Assembly (NCBI GenBank): GCA_016861185.1
Contig: BOKW01000006.1
Location: 62,001-126,000, forward strand
Direction of reading: 5' to 3'
Length of the DNA stretch: 64,000 nt
Origin: Betaproteobacteria bacterium
GTDB taxonomy: Bacteria > Pseudomonadota > Gammaproteobacteria > Burkholderiales > Burkholderiaceae_F
A model generated the notes under the pieces. The model was not told the DNA's origin. It did not search any database and saw nothing but the letters and a program-made list of their open reading frames with translations. Below are positions 25,673 to 34,906 of this stretch, piece by piece (the stretch's first letter is position 1; every line of letters starts with the position of its first letter). A program made the position numbers and the translations under genes.

Positions 25673-25736
25673 GGCCGCGAGCTTAGCGAGTCCTGGGCCG
25701 GGGCTGCCGAGTCGCCCCGCATCCGGCGCGCAGCCG

Positions 25737-25763
25737 AAAAAAAGCCCCGCTCGCGCGGGGCTT
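25737..25763 (-). terminator. Rho-independent terminator of rpoH
   Basis: On the minus strand AAGCCCCGC pairs with GCGGGGCTT around GCGA and is followed by a run of seven T. It is 79 bases after the rpoH stop. Confidence 0.85.
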
Positions 25764-25768
25764 AGGTT

Positions 25769-25805
25769 CCGCCTCTTCGGAGGAGAGGGGGAGGAGGAGA
25801 GGCGG
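25769..25805 (-). repeat. Additional stem in the rpoH 3' untranslated region
   Basis: CCGCCTCT (25769-25776) pairs with AGAGGCGG (25798-25805) around a purine-rich loop. It immediately precedes the terminator hairpin in the transcript, so the rpoH mRNA would end with two stacked stems. Confidence 0.45.
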
Positions 25806-25841
25806 ACTTACTGCGAACAACCTACCGGAAGACGCGGCCCC

Positions 25842-26750
<909 letters not shown>

Positions 26751-26771
26751 CCAAGTCTCCGTTTGCGGGCC

Positions 26772-26801
26772 ATGTTAGCACTCGTCACTTTCGAGTGCCA
26801 A
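26772..26801 (-). promoter_or_regulatory. Sigma-70 promoter of rpoH
   Basis: On the minus strand TTGGCA (26801-26796), an 18-base spacer and TAACAT (26777-26772), ending 21 bases before the start codon. The -35 differs from consensus at one position and the -10 at two. The CIRCE palindrome covers the -35, the spacer and half of the -10. The 5' leader would be very short. Confidence 0.5.
26775..26801. promoter_or_regulatory. CIRCE element (HrcA operator) upstream of rpoH
   Basis: TTAGCACTC, nine bases, GAGTGCCAA on the plus strand. This is the CIRCE consensus TTAGCACTC-N9-GAGTGCTAA with a single mismatch in 18 conserved positions and the exact 9-base spacing. HrcA binds such sites and represses chaperone genes until heat shock. 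Placement over the promoter 25 bases before rpoH implies that the HrcA circuit controls the sigma-32 gene itself. Confidence 0.9.
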
Positions 26802-26928
26802 GACATAGACTGCCCGCTACCCATTTGGTTCTTGGGCGGTTTACTCGTTGTGAGCATTTGTTCGCCGAGCAAGAGAGCGCTCGCTTACAGCGACCGAGGG
26901 CCACTTTTCGAGCGATTGCCGAGCCTCT

Positions 26929-27834
26929 TTAGGGGTTCGGACGGGGCGGTCGACGAACGCCGAAAGTGCCGAGGAAGAGCCCGAGCAATAGTGCGGCCAG
27001 CAGCAGACTGACCAGAACCGGCACCGGAAGCATTGGCACCTCGAAGCCCGTCCCGCTGTAAAGGCGCGCGAGTTCGGACAACTCGGGATTCAGCAGGCGC
27101 AGCACGGCAGCGACGGCGCCGACGGCCAGCGCGGTGGCCAGCGCGAGCGCTGCTCCGCCGACGTATACGTAGGGACGGGCGATGAAACCCTCGTCGGCGC
27201 CGACCATTCGGAGCACGCGGGTTTCCTCGCTCGACGCCGTTGCCAGCAGCCGCACGGCTCCGATCGTGACCGCCGCCACCAGCACGAGCAGCATGCCGCC
27301 GACGATGGCGCTGCCGATCAGCGCGATGCGGCCGATCTCCACGAGCTTTCGATACCACGCCGAGTCGAACTGCACCGAGTCGACCCGCGGCAGCTTGCGA
27401 ATCGCCGCCGCGACAGCATCGACCGTTGCCGGGGCGACGCCGGGGGCCAGCGCAACGACCAGAACATCCGGCAGCGGGTTCGTCTTCAGTTCCCGGAGCG
27501 GCGCACCCAGGCCCGAACGTTCGGCGAGTTCGGCGAGCGCTGCCTCGCGCGGGATGTGGCGCACTTGCATCACCCCCGGCACCGCTTCGACGCGTGCCTG
27601 CAGGCCCTTGACGTCCTGCGCGTTCGCCGCCGGCGAGAGGAACACGCTCAGTTCCGGCGCGACCGATATGGCCGCGGCGAGCGACCGCGCGCCGACGGCC
27701 AGCGTCGCCGCGAGCAGCGGCAGCGTCAGCGCGACGGCGCACAGGACGACGGCGAGCAGCAGGGTGCCGGGCCGCTGCGCCAGCAGGCGCAGCGACCGGC
27801 GCAGCGCGTAGGCGCGTGGACTCCAGAAGCTCAT
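26929..27834 (-). CDS. ftsX: Cell division protein FtsX
   Basis: A 301-residue permease-like subunit of the FtsEX complex, which couples divisome state to periplasmic murein amidase activation through EnvC. One N-terminal transmembrane helix (GTLLLAVVLCAVALTLPLLA), a large periplasmic loop (about residues 55-170), then three further helices, ending in a proline/arginine tail. The FtsX-type AAVTIGAVRLLATASSEETRVLRMVGADEGF segment is the cytoplasmic coupling region. Its start overlaps the ftsE stop by ATGA. An EnvC-like protein is encoded at 2620. Confidence 0.94.
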   Translation of the reverse strand: MSFWSPRAYALRRSLRLLAQRPGTLLLAVVLCAVALTLPLLAATLAVGARSLAAAISVAPELSVFLSPAANAQDVKGLQARVEAVPGVMQVRHIPREAALAELAERSGLGAPLRELKTNPLPDVLVVALAPGVAPATVDAVAAAIRKLPRVDSVQFDSAWYRKLVEIGRIALIGSAIVGGMLLVLVAAVTIGAVRLLATASSEETRVLRMVGADEGFIARPYVYVGGAALALATALAVGAVAAVLRLLNPELSELARLYSGTGFEVPMLPVPVLVSLLLAALLLGLFLGTFGVRRPPRPNP

Positions 27835-28514
27835 TCGACCAGCCTGCCGTTGTCGAGCCGGATCGTGCGCGCGCGCGCCGGCACGACGATCGATTCGCCG
27901 TGCGAAGCGACGATCACCGTGACGCCGGCCACCGCGAACTGCTCGAGCAGTTGCAGGATCCCTGCGGCCGAGGCCGCATCGAGATGCGCGGTCGGCTCGT
28001 CGACCAGCACCAGCGCCGGGCGATTGACGATCGCGCGCGCCAGCGCCGCGCGCTGCTGCTCGCCGCCCGACAGCTCCTGCGGGCGCGCAGCGAGCGCATC
28101 GAGCCCGACGCGCGCCAGCGCCGTGCGCGCGCGCTCCTCGGCCTGCGGCGCCGGCAGCCCGGAGGCGAGCGCCGGCAGCATCACGTTGTCGAGAACGCTG
28201 CGATCGTCGAGCAGCATCGGGTCCTGCAGCACGATGCCCATCGAGCGCCGCAGGAACGGCAGCGTGCGCGGGCGCAGCCGCGCGATGTCCTCGCCGGCGA
28301 CGACGACGCGTCCGCTCGACGGCACTTCGAGCGCGGCGATCAGCCGCAGCACGGTCGACTTGCCGGCGCCGCTCGGTCCGGCGAGCAGCACCAGTTCGCT
28401 GCGTCCGATCGAGAAGCTGACCTCCGACAGCGCGAGCCGGAACGCGCCGTAGCGCTTGGTCACGTGATCGAACACGACCAGCGGTGCAGGGCCTTCGATC
28501 GGCGCGACGGACAT
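27831..28514 (-). CDS. ftsE: Cell division ATP-binding protein FtsE
   Basis: The ABC ATPase of the FtsEX complex, 227 residues. Walker A is GPSGAGKST, the signature is LSGGEQQRAALARAI, Walker B is ALVLVDEPTAHLD and the switch histidine is in VASHGESI. I chose the ATG at 28514 (MSVAPIEGPAP), which gives the usual length; an earlier in-frame ATG at 28565 would add 17 residues. Expected coupling to ftsX by a four-base overlap is present. Divergent from ppk1. Confidence 0.93.
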   Translation of the reverse strand: MSVAPIEGPAPLVVFDHVTKRYGAFRLALSEVSFSIGRSELVLLAGPSGAGKSTVLRLIAALEVPSSGRVVVAGEDIARLRPRTLPFLRRSMGIVLQDPMLLDDRSVLDNVMLPALASGLPAPQAEERARTALARVGLDALAARPQELSGGEQQRAALARAIVNRPALVLVDEPTAHLDAASAAGILQLLEQFAVAGVTVIVASHGESIVVPARARTIRLDNGRLVE

Positions 28515-28628
28515 CGGAAGGGCAACGCTTAGAATCGACGCGGTCTGCGCAGCAGGCGCCCGCAACGGCGCCGGATTCTACGGGGCGCGCGCGGCCGGCC
28601 TGTCATCCGAGCGTCACCGATCCCCTCT

Positions 28629-30800
28629 ATGGTCAAGCGCAAACGCCGGGCCAAGTCCCGGAAGGACCAGGAAATCGCCGCGCCCGCCGCGCCCCCGGAG
28701 CGCTTTCTCAACCGGGAGCTGTCGCAGCTCGCCTTCAACGAACGCGTGCTCGCGCTCGCCGAGCGCGCGTCGGTTCCGCTCGCCGAGCGGCTGCGGTACG
28801 TCTGCATCGTTTCGTCGAACCTCGACGAATTCTTCGAGATCCGCGTGGCCGGCCTGATGGAGGAGCTGCGCGAGTCGCGCGGCGGCGGCCCCGCGTCGCC
28901 GCTGTGGCAGGAGTTCATGCGGATTTCCGAGCGCGCGCACGCGCTTGTCGACCGCCAGTACGCGCTGTTCAACCAGACGCTCGCGCCGGCGCTGGCGCGC
29001 CACGGCGTCGTGATCGTCAATCACGCCGAACGCACACCCGCGCAGCGCGCCTGGGTGCGCGCGTACTTCGAGCGCGAGGTCCGTCCGCTGTTGTCGCCGA
29101 TCGGGCTCGACCCTTCGCATCCGTTCCCGCAGGTGATGAACAAGGCGTTGAACTTCGTCGTCCAGCTCGCGGGGCGCGACGCGTTCGGCCGGCCGTCGAC
29201 CATTGCCATCCTGAAGGTGCCGCGTGTGCTGCCGCGCGTGATCCCGCTGCCGGCGAAGCTTTCCGGCGGCAAGCAGGCCTTCGTGATGCTGACCTCGGTG
29301 ATCCGCGCGCATCTGGAGGATGTCTTTCCCGGCCGCGGCATCGCCGGCTTTTCGCAGTTTCGCGTCACGCGCGACTCCGAACTGTGGGTCGACGAGCGCG
29401 AGGTGCACAACCTGCGCCAGGCGCTGCGGATGGAGCTGACGCAACGGCACTTCGGCAACGCTGTCCGGCTCGAGGTCGCGCGCTCGTGCCCACAGCCGCT
29501 CGAGACGCTGCTGCGCGAGCAGTTCCAGCTTCCCGAGGCCGCCGTCTATCGCGTGGACGGGCCGGTCAATCTCGTGCGGCTCAATCAGCTCGTCGATCAT
29601 CTGACGCAGCCCGCGCTGCGCTGGCCGCCGTTTGCGCCGGCGTGGCCGGTAAAGGTCCCGCATTCGACCGAAGGCGCGGACATGTTCGAGGCGATGCGCG
29701 CCGGCGACATCCTTCTGCACCATCCGTTCGAGAGCTTCGAGCCCGTGATCGAGTTCCTGCGGCAGGCCGCGCTCGACTCCAAGGTCGTCGCGATCCGCAT
29801 GACGCTGTACCGCACCGGCACGGGCTCGGTGCTGGTCGACCTGCTGATCGAGGCGGCGCGCCGCGGCAAGGAGGTCACCGTCGTCGTGGAACTGAAGGCG
29901 CGCTTCGACGAGGAGGCCAACATCAACCTCGCCGAGCGGCTCGAGGCGGTCGGTGTGCAGGTTGTCTACGGCGTCGTGGAGCTGAAGACCCACGCGAAGC
30001 TGCTGCTCGTCGTGCGGCGCGAGGAGGATGGCCCGCCGAACAAAAAGGGCGACGCGCGCACGCGGCTCGTGCACTACGCGCATCTGGGCACCGGCAACTA
30101 CCACCCGACGACGACGAAGCTGTACACCGACTTCGGCATGCTGACCTGCGAACCCCAGATCTGCGCCGATGTCGAAAAGGTGTTCATGCACCTGACCAGC
30201 CTGACCAGGGTGGAGAAGCTGAAGCACCTGTGGCTCGCGCCGTTCACGCTGCACAAACGCGTGCTCGCCGCGATCGCCGACGAGGCGAAGTTCGCCGCCG
30301 CGGGCAAGCCGGGCCGCATCATCGCGAAGATGAACGCCCTCGTCGACGAGGCGACGATCACCGCGCTGTACGCGGCATCGCAGGCCGGCGTCAAGATCGA
30401 ACTGATCGTGCGCGGCGCCTGCATGCTGCGCCCCGGCGTCAAGGGGCTGTCGGAGAACATCCGCGTGCGCTCGATCGTCGGACGCTTTCTCGAGCACCAT
30501 CGGATCTACTACTTCCGCAACGGCGGTGCTGACGACGTGTACCTGGCGAGCGCGGACTGGATGGGCCGCAACCTGTTCCGCCGCATCGAGGTCGCCTGGC
30601 CGGTGCTCGACCGGAAGCTCAAGCAGCGCGTGCTCGACGAGGGGCTGCGTCCCTATCTCGACGACACCGCCGATGTCTGGACGCTGCAGGGCGACGGCAC
30701 CTATCGCCCGCCGAAAGCGCTCGGACGCGGCGATCGCGGCGGCTTCTCCGCGCAGCGCGCGCTGCTGATCGAGCTGGCCGCGTCGGTCGGGGAGGGCTGA
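28629..30800 (+). CDS. ppk1: Polyphosphate kinase 1
   Basis: Reversibly polymerises the gamma-phosphate of ATP into polyphosphate. A 723-residue protein with the four PPK1 domains in order. The N-domain begins FLNRELSQLAFNERVL near residue 26. The autophosphorylated histidine lies in ELKTHAKLLLVVRR (His455). The C1/C2 catalytic landmarks are YAHLGTGNYHPTTTKLYTDFG and ADWMGRNLFRRIEVAWPV. A basic N-terminal extension (VKRKRRAKSRK) precedes the first domain. sixA follows after two bases; the exopolyphosphatase gene lies on the other strand 0.8 kb downstream. Confidence 0.97.
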   Translation: MVKRKRRAKSRKDQEIAAPAAPPERFLNRELSQLAFNERVLALAERASVPLAERLRYVCIVSSNLDEFFEIRVAGLMEELRESRGGGPASPLWQEFMRISERAHALVDRQYALFNQTLAPALARHGVVIVNHAERTPAQRAWVRAYFEREVRPLLSPIGLDPSHPFPQVMNKALNFVVQLAGRDAFGRPSTIAILKVPRVLPRVIPLPAKLSGGKQAFVMLTSVIRAHLEDVFPGRGIAGFSQFRVTRDSELWVDEREVHNLRQALRMELTQRHFGNAVRLEVARSCPQPLETLLREQFQLPEAAVYRVDGPVNLVRLNQLVDHLTQPALRWPPFAPAWPVKVPHSTEGADMFEAMRAGDILLHHPFESFEPVIEFLRQAALDSKVVAIRMTLYRTGTGSVLVDLLIEAARRGKEVTVVVELKARFDEEANINLAERLEAVGVQVVYGVVELKTHAKLLLVVRREEDGPPNKKGDARTRLVHYAHLGTGNYHPTTTKLYTDFGMLTCEPQICADVEKVFMHLTSLTRVEKLKHLWLAPFTLHKRVLAAIADEAKFAAAGKPGRIIAKMNALVDEATITALYAASQAGVKIELIVRGACMLRPGVKGLSENIRVRSIVGRFLEHHRIYYFRNGGADDVYLASADWMGRNLFRRIEVAWPVLDRKLKQRVLDEGLRPYLDDTADVWTLQGDGTYRPPKALGRGDRGGFSAQRALLIELAASVGEG

Positions 30801-30802
30801 AG

Positions 30803-31267
30803 GTGGATCTGATCCTGTGGCGCCACGCCGAAGCGGAAGCCGGCGAACCCGATCTGGGCCGCAGGCTGACGCAGAAGGGCGAAAAACAGGCGCGCCGCAT
30901 GGCCGAGTGGCTGCACGCGCATCTGCCCGATTCGGCGAAGATCGTCGCGAGCCCTGCCGCGCGTGCCCAACAGACCGCGCAGGCGCTCGCCGAACTCGCG
31001 CACCGCAAGTTCAAGACGCTCGACGCGATCGCTCCCGGCGCAAGCGCGGACGAGGTGCTCGCCGCCGTCGGCTGGCCCGACGGCAAGTCGCCGGTCGTCG
31101 TCGTCGGTCATCAGCCGACGCTCGGCTGGGTGGCGTCGAAGGTCATGACCGGCGAAGAGCTGCCGTGGTCGATCAAGAAGGCGGCCGTCTGGTGGCTGCA
31201 ATCGCGTTCGCGCGACGGCGAAGAGCAGGCCGTGCTGCGCACGGTGATCAATCCCGATCTGCTTTGA
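30803..31267 (+). CDS. sixA: Phosphohistidine phosphatase SixA
   Basis: A 154-residue histidine-phosphatase superfamily member. The catalytic RHAEAE is at residues 7-12 (LILWRHAEAEAGEPD) and the second histidine is in VVVVGHQPTLGW. SixA removes phosphate from phosphohistidine on phosphotransfer proteins, including the nitrogen PTS protein NPr. GTG at 30803, two bases after ppk1, implies coupled expression with a polyphosphate kinase that works through a phosphohistidine. The 3' end overlaps the convergent thioredoxin gene by 20 bases. Confidence 0.92.
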   Translation: MDLILWRHAEAEAGEPDLGRRLTQKGEKQARRMAEWLHAHLPDSAKIVASPAARAQQTAQALAELAHRKFKTLDAIAPGASADEVLAAVGWPDGKSPVVVVGHQPTLGWVASKVMTGEELPWSIKKAAVWWLQSRSRDGEEQAVLRTVINPDLL

Positions 31268-31601
31268 TCCCCGCGAGCCGCCGTGCCAACGCGCGCCACG
31301 CATCGAGGTCGGCGGGCGGGGCGAGCGCGGCGCCGCTCCCGACCACGTCCAGCACCCGCTGCAGGTGCGCCGGATCGGGCCGCAGCGTTCCCGCGAACAG
31401 CACCTCGCCCGCTTCGGCGACGAGTACGGTCGGGAAGTTCTCGACGTCGATGTCGCCGAGCAGGTCGGCCTCGTCCTCGATGTCGATCCAACGGAACGCG
31501 AACTGCGGCGAAGCGGCGGCGACCCGCTCGAACTGCGCGCGCCAGGCGCCGCAGGTATCGCACCAGGCGGCGCACAGGCAGGCGACGATGCGCGTCGTCA
31601 T
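31248..31601 (-). CDS. Thioredoxin family protein
   Basis: A 117-residue cytosolic thioredoxin-fold protein. The redox motif is AAWCDTCGAW near residue 14, in the usual place after the first strand. The cis-proline is in NFPTVLVAEAGEVLF. The C-terminal 30 residues are an alanine-rich helix not seen in classical thioredoxin. Its ATG overlaps the stop of ppx by four bases, so it is co-translated with the exopolyphosphatase; the reason for that pairing is unknown. No other thioredoxin gene is nearby. Confidence 0.85.
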   Translation of the reverse strand: MTTRIVACLCAAWCDTCGAWRAQFERVAAASPQFAFRWIDIEDEADLLGDIDVENFPTVLVAEAGEVLFAGTLRPDPAHLQRVLDVVGSGAALAPPADLDAWRALARRLAGIKADRD

Positions 31602-33064
31602 GCGAGCGCGCGCAGCGCGAAGCGGATGCCGACCCTCTCCCACTGCGCCGCTTCCTCTTCGAGCAGATGCTGCGTCAGCGGATGGCGTGCGAGCCAGTCG
31701 GCATCCACGCCCAGCTCGATCGCGCCGCGCGAGGAGCGCAGCGTCCAGCGTGGCGGCTCGACCGCGCGCCGCGCGTGGCAGAAGATCACCGCGAGCCGCA
31801 GCGCGAGGATCTTGCCGGCGCGCTGGTTGTCCTCGAGCGCGGCGGCGACCTTCTTCAGGTTGCCGCGCTGGCCGAGGATCAGCGCCGCGATGCGCTCCTG
31901 GTCGGTCGTCGAGAAGCCCGCGAGGTCGCTGTGCTGGACCAGGTAGGCGCCGTGCTTGTGATAGTCGTTGTGCGAGATCGCGAAGCCGCACTCGTGCAGC
32001 GCGGCGGCCCACGCCAGCCGCTTGTGCAGGTCGTCGGCGGCCTTTGGCGCGAGCGCGTCGTAGAACTGCGCGGCGAGTGCTCCGACCCGCTGCGCCTGCG
32101 CGCGATCGACGCCGAAGCGCGCCTGCATCCGCTCGACCGTCGTTTCGCGCAGGTCGCGGCTTTCGCGCCGGCCGAGCAGGTCGTAGAGCACGCCCACCCG
32201 CAGCGCGCCGCGCGCGGTGCGCATCTCCGTCAGCCCAAGCGTCTCGAATACGGCCGAAAGCACCGCCACGCCGCCGGCGATCACTTCCTGCCGCTCGGCC
32301 TTGAGCCCCTGCAGCCTGATGCGCTTGATTTCGCCCGCGCCGAGCAGCACCTGGCGCAGCTTCAGCAGTCCGTCGGACGTGATCGTCCCGTCGGTCCAGC
32401 CTTCCGCGCGCAGGATCTCGGACACCGCGCCGATCGTTCCGCTCGAACCATAGGCCTCGTCCCACTGGCTGCGATTGAACGCGGCGATGCCTTCCTCGAA
32501 CTCGGCGCCGGCGGCGACCTGCGCGCGCTTGAAGCTCGCGCGGTCGATCGTCCCGCCGCGGAAGTAGCGCAGCGTCGCATTGACGCAGCCGATGCGGAAC
32601 GATTCGGCCTGCTCGGCAGCGAAACCGCGTCCGACGATCAGTTCGGTCGACGCGCCGCCGATGTCGACGACCAGACGGCGCCTTTCGCTCGGCGGCAGCG
32701 TGTGCATGCAGCCTTCGAAGACGAGCCGCGCTTCCTCGCGCCCCGAGATCACCTCGATCGGATAGCCGAGCGCGTTCTGCGCCTCGAGCAGGAACTCGTT
32801 CAAGTTGCGCGCGACGCGCAGCGTCTGTGTCCCGACCGCGCGCACGTGTTCACCCTTCATGCCGCGCAGCCGTTCGTTCATCCGCGCCAGGCACTCGCAC
32901 GCGGACTCGATCGCTCTTTTCGACAGCCGCTGGTCGTCACTGAGCCCGGCGGCGAGCCGCACGGTTTCCTTCCAGTAGCCGTGCCGCTCGATCAGCGAAC
33001 CTTCGACGCGGCCGATCTCGAGGCGGAAGCTGTTGGAACCGAGATCGACGGCGGCGAGCAGCAT
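31598..33064 (-). CDS. ppx: Exopolyphosphatase / guanosine pentaphosphate phosphohydrolase (Ppx/GppA)
   Basis: A 488-residue ASKHA-fold phosphatase. The N-terminal phosphate loop is AAVDLGSNSFRLEIGRVEG and the second ATPase-like motif is VVDIGGASTELIVG. The C-terminal half has the HD-like region HECGFAISHNDYHKHGAYL typical of full-length Ppx. Ppx releases phosphate from polyphosphate ends; GppA activity on pppGpp is the alternative. Proximity to ppk1 favours Ppx. It lies on the opposite strand from ppk1, with sixA and the thioredoxin gene between. Confidence 0.94.
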   Translation of the reverse strand: MLLAAVDLGSNSFRLEIGRVEGSLIERHGYWKETVRLAAGLSDDQRLSKRAIESACECLARMNERLRGMKGEHVRAVGTQTLRVARNLNEFLLEAQNALGYPIEVISGREEARLVFEGCMHTLPPSERRRLVVDIGGASTELIVGRGFAAEQAESFRIGCVNATLRYFRGGTIDRASFKRAQVAAGAEFEEGIAAFNRSQWDEAYGSSGTIGAVSEILRAEGWTDGTITSDGLLKLRQVLLGAGEIKRIRLQGLKAERQEVIAGGVAVLSAVFETLGLTEMRTARGALRVGVLYDLLGRRESRDLRETTVERMQARFGVDRAQAQRVGALAAQFYDALAPKAADDLHKRLAWAAALHECGFAISHNDYHKHGAYLVQHSDLAGFSTTDQERIAALILGQRGNLKKVAAALEDNQRAGKILALRLAVIFCHARRAVEPPRWTLRSSRGAIELGVDADWLARHPLTQHLLEEEAAQWERVGIRFALRALA

Positions 33065-33067
33065 GAT

Positions 33068-33104
33068 CCCTTCGACAAGCTCAGGACGGGGGCTTCGACG
33101 AACG
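33068..33104. repeat. Short intergenic repeat of the 'cccttcgacaagctcagg' type
   Basis: The segment reads CCCTTCGACAAGCTCAGGA followed by CGGGGGCTTCGACGAAC. It begins three bases beyond the ppx start codon. The same word in inverted, diverged form (gagcccgtcgaag) occurs at 60594-60626. Such words recur in intergenic DNA of many GC-rich proteobacteria. Confidence 0.5.
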
Positions 33105-33113
33105 CGCCTGCAT

Positions 33114-33142
33114 TGACCCGGGCCATTCTACGGCGTAGCTTG
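33114..33142 (+). promoter_or_regulatory. Candidate promoter for the CPBP protease gene
   Basis: TTGACC (33114-33119), 17-base spacer, TAGCTT (33137-33142), about 60 bases before the ATG. The -35 is good and the -10 poor. Confidence 0.3.
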
Positions 33143-33201
33143 CGACGGCTTCGCCGCGTGCGCGGCGAAAGCGCCACCTTCCAACTCGACGGAAAGCGCG
33201 C

Positions 33202-33954
33202 ATGCCCGCTCGGCGGTTCCTCGCGCTCGCGCTCGCGCTGTCGTGGCTCGCGTGGCTGCCGGCAACGCTGATCGCCGGCGGCGCGACCGCGATGCCGGGC
33301 CGCGTGCTGCACTGGGTCGGCAGCGCGGGGCCGCTGCTCGCGCTGATCGTCGCGCTCGCGCGCAGCAGTTCGGAGCGCGCGCTGTTCGTCGCGCGGCTGC
33401 GCGTCGCACCGCTGGCGTCGCGCTACGGATTGGCCGCCTTGCTGCTGCCGATCGCTTTCGGTGCGGCGGCGTGGGCGGCGCAGACCGCGTTGACCGGTCG
33501 TCCGCCCGCCTGGCCCGCGCCGGGCCAAGTGGCCGCGCTTGCGCCCCTGCTGCTGTTCGGCCCGCTCGTCGAGGAAGCCGCCTGGCGCGGTTACGCGCTG
33601 CCGCAGCTCCTCGAATCGCACGCGCCGCTCGCGGCCGGGCTGGCCGTCGGCGCCGCGTGGGCACTCTGGCATCTGCCGCTGTTCTTCATCGAAGGGACCT
33701 ACCAGGCAGGGCTCGGCATCGCGTCGGCCGACGCGGCGCTGTTCTTCGGCGCGCTGCTCATCGACGCGGTCGTGCTGACCTGGCTCGTCCTGCGCACGCG
33801 CAGCCTATGGAGCGCGGTCGCGTATCACTGGACGACCAACCTCGTCGGCGAAGCGCTCGACCTGCCGTTCGAGGCCGCGCTCGTGCGCACGGCGCTCGCG
33901 CTGCTGTTCGCCGTCGTGCTGGTCGCGCGCGGCGCGCTGCGGTCTCACTCGTAG
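33202..33954 (+). CDS. CPBP family intramembrane glutamic endopeptidase
   Basis: A 250-residue protein with about eight hydrophobic segments. The Abi/CAAX-protease motifs are present: motif 1 EEAAWRGYALPQLLE, motif 2 AAWALWHLPLFF, and motif 3 AYHWTTNLVGEAL. Members of this family (including Rce1) cut within the membrane using glutamates. Bacterial substrates are mostly unknown; some protect against bacteriocins. It converges with the aspartoacylase-family gene, overlapping by 10 bases at the 3' ends. Confidence 0.9.
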   Translation: MPARRFLALALALSWLAWLPATLIAGGATAMPGRVLHWVGSAGPLLALIVALARSSSERALFVARLRVAPLASRYGLAALLLPIAFGAAAWAAQTALTGRPPAWPAPGQVAALAPLLLFGPLVEEAAWRGYALPQLLESHAPLAAGLAVGAAWALWHLPLFFIEGTYQAGLGIASADAALFFGALLIDAVVLTWLVLRTRSLWSAVAYHWTTNLVGEALDLPFEAALVRTALALLFAVVLVARGALRSHS

Positions 33955-34895
33955 CGGCCGAGCCGCACCATCGTCGTGCCGGGCTTCAGGTGCTTCAGCG
34001 AAGGCATCACCAGTACGGTGTCGTCGTACGGCGCGGTCCACACCGTGTCGCCGTCGTACGCGATCGGCGTGCCGGCCTTTTCGATCACTTCGAGTCCTGT
34101 GTAGCGGCCGGCGAAGCGGAAGTCCATCGACTTCGCGACGACCGGTTCGGTGACGCGGATCAGGCGTTGCCGCGGCGGCGGCTCGATGCGCAGCCGAGGT
34201 TTCGCCCACTCCGCATCGACCGCACCGGCGACCATCAGGAAGCGCAGCGTCGTGTCGATCGCGACGTCGACCGCGCGCCGTTCCCAGTGCTGGCCGCACT
34301 CGATCAGCAGCGCGTTCTTCGCGCTCGCCGGATCGCCGAAGCCGCCGCGGTCGCGCATCCGCAATCCGGCGGGGTGGCCGGTATCGATCAGCAGATCCGC
34401 CGGCACGCCGAGCCGGCGCGCGAAGTCTGCCCCCTTGTCGATCATCCCGCACACCATGATCGGCCGGCACGGCTCGTGCATCGAATGGATGTCGAGCAGG
34501 AAGTCCGCCGCGTCGACGAACGGCCGCAGCTCGCGCGCGCGCCGCAGCTCGGCCGAATCGCGCGCGCCGAGGAGCACGTCGTCGGCCCACACGCGGTTGT
34601 AGTCCTCGTCGATGAAGCGCGACGCGTCCGGATCGTCGAAGTCGAAGCGCGCGTACGCGGCGACGTTCGCGAACGCGAGCGTGAGCTTGCCGCGCGTCGG
34701 CGCCACCCCCGCGCGGAACAGGTACTCGAGCGCGAGCGCGCCGCAGAACTCGTTTCCGTGGGTCAGCGCCTGCACCATCACGTTCGGGCCCGGCTTGCCG
34801 GAATCGAGTACGTGCACGTAGTCGACGCCCGTGTTGGACGCCTTGAACGGCGTGATGTCGGGCGGCTGGATCTCGATCGGGTGGTGTTCGGGCAT
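33945..34895 (-). CDS. Succinylglutamate desuccinylase/aspartoacylase family zinc hydrolase
   Basis: A 316-residue carboxypeptidase-like (M14-related) amidohydrolase. Zinc ligands are in QALTHGNEFCGALALEYLF (HxxE) and the later histidine in LLDIHSMHEP. Other landmarks are DEDYNRVWADD and LIECGQHWERRAVDVA. Family members split N-acyl amino acids such as N-succinylglutamate or N-acetylaspartate. I chose the ATG at 34895 (MPEHHPIEIQ) with AAGGACC upstream; an earlier ATG would run into the preceding gene. It is the last gene of a seven-gene operon with an N-formylglutamate amidohydrolase and an ABC importer, so its substrate is probably an imported N-acyl amino acid. Confidence 0.88.
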   Translation of the reverse strand: MPEHHPIEIQPPDITPFKASNTGVDYVHVLDSGKPGPNVMVQALTHGNEFCGALALEYLFRAGVAPTRGKLTLAFANVAAYARFDFDDPDASRFIDEDYNRVWADDVLLGARDSAELRRARELRPFVDAADFLLDIHSMHEPCRPIMVCGMIDKGADFARRLGVPADLLIDTGHPAGLRMRDRGGFGDPASAKNALLIECGQHWERRAVDVAIDTTLRFLMVAGAVDAEWAKPRLRIEPPPRQRLIRVTEPVVAKSMDFRFAGRYTGLEVIEKAGTPIAYDGDTVWTAPYDDTVLVMPSLKHLKPGTTMVRLGRYE

Positions 34896-34906
34896 GTCGT
34901 GGTCCT

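Noticed and set aside
28600..28617. CTGTCAT-N4-GCGTCAC, a Pho-box-like direct repeat in front of ppk1
   Set aside because: The second half matches poorly and the site ends 11 bases before the start codon, so an activator bound there would place transcription start inside the gene.
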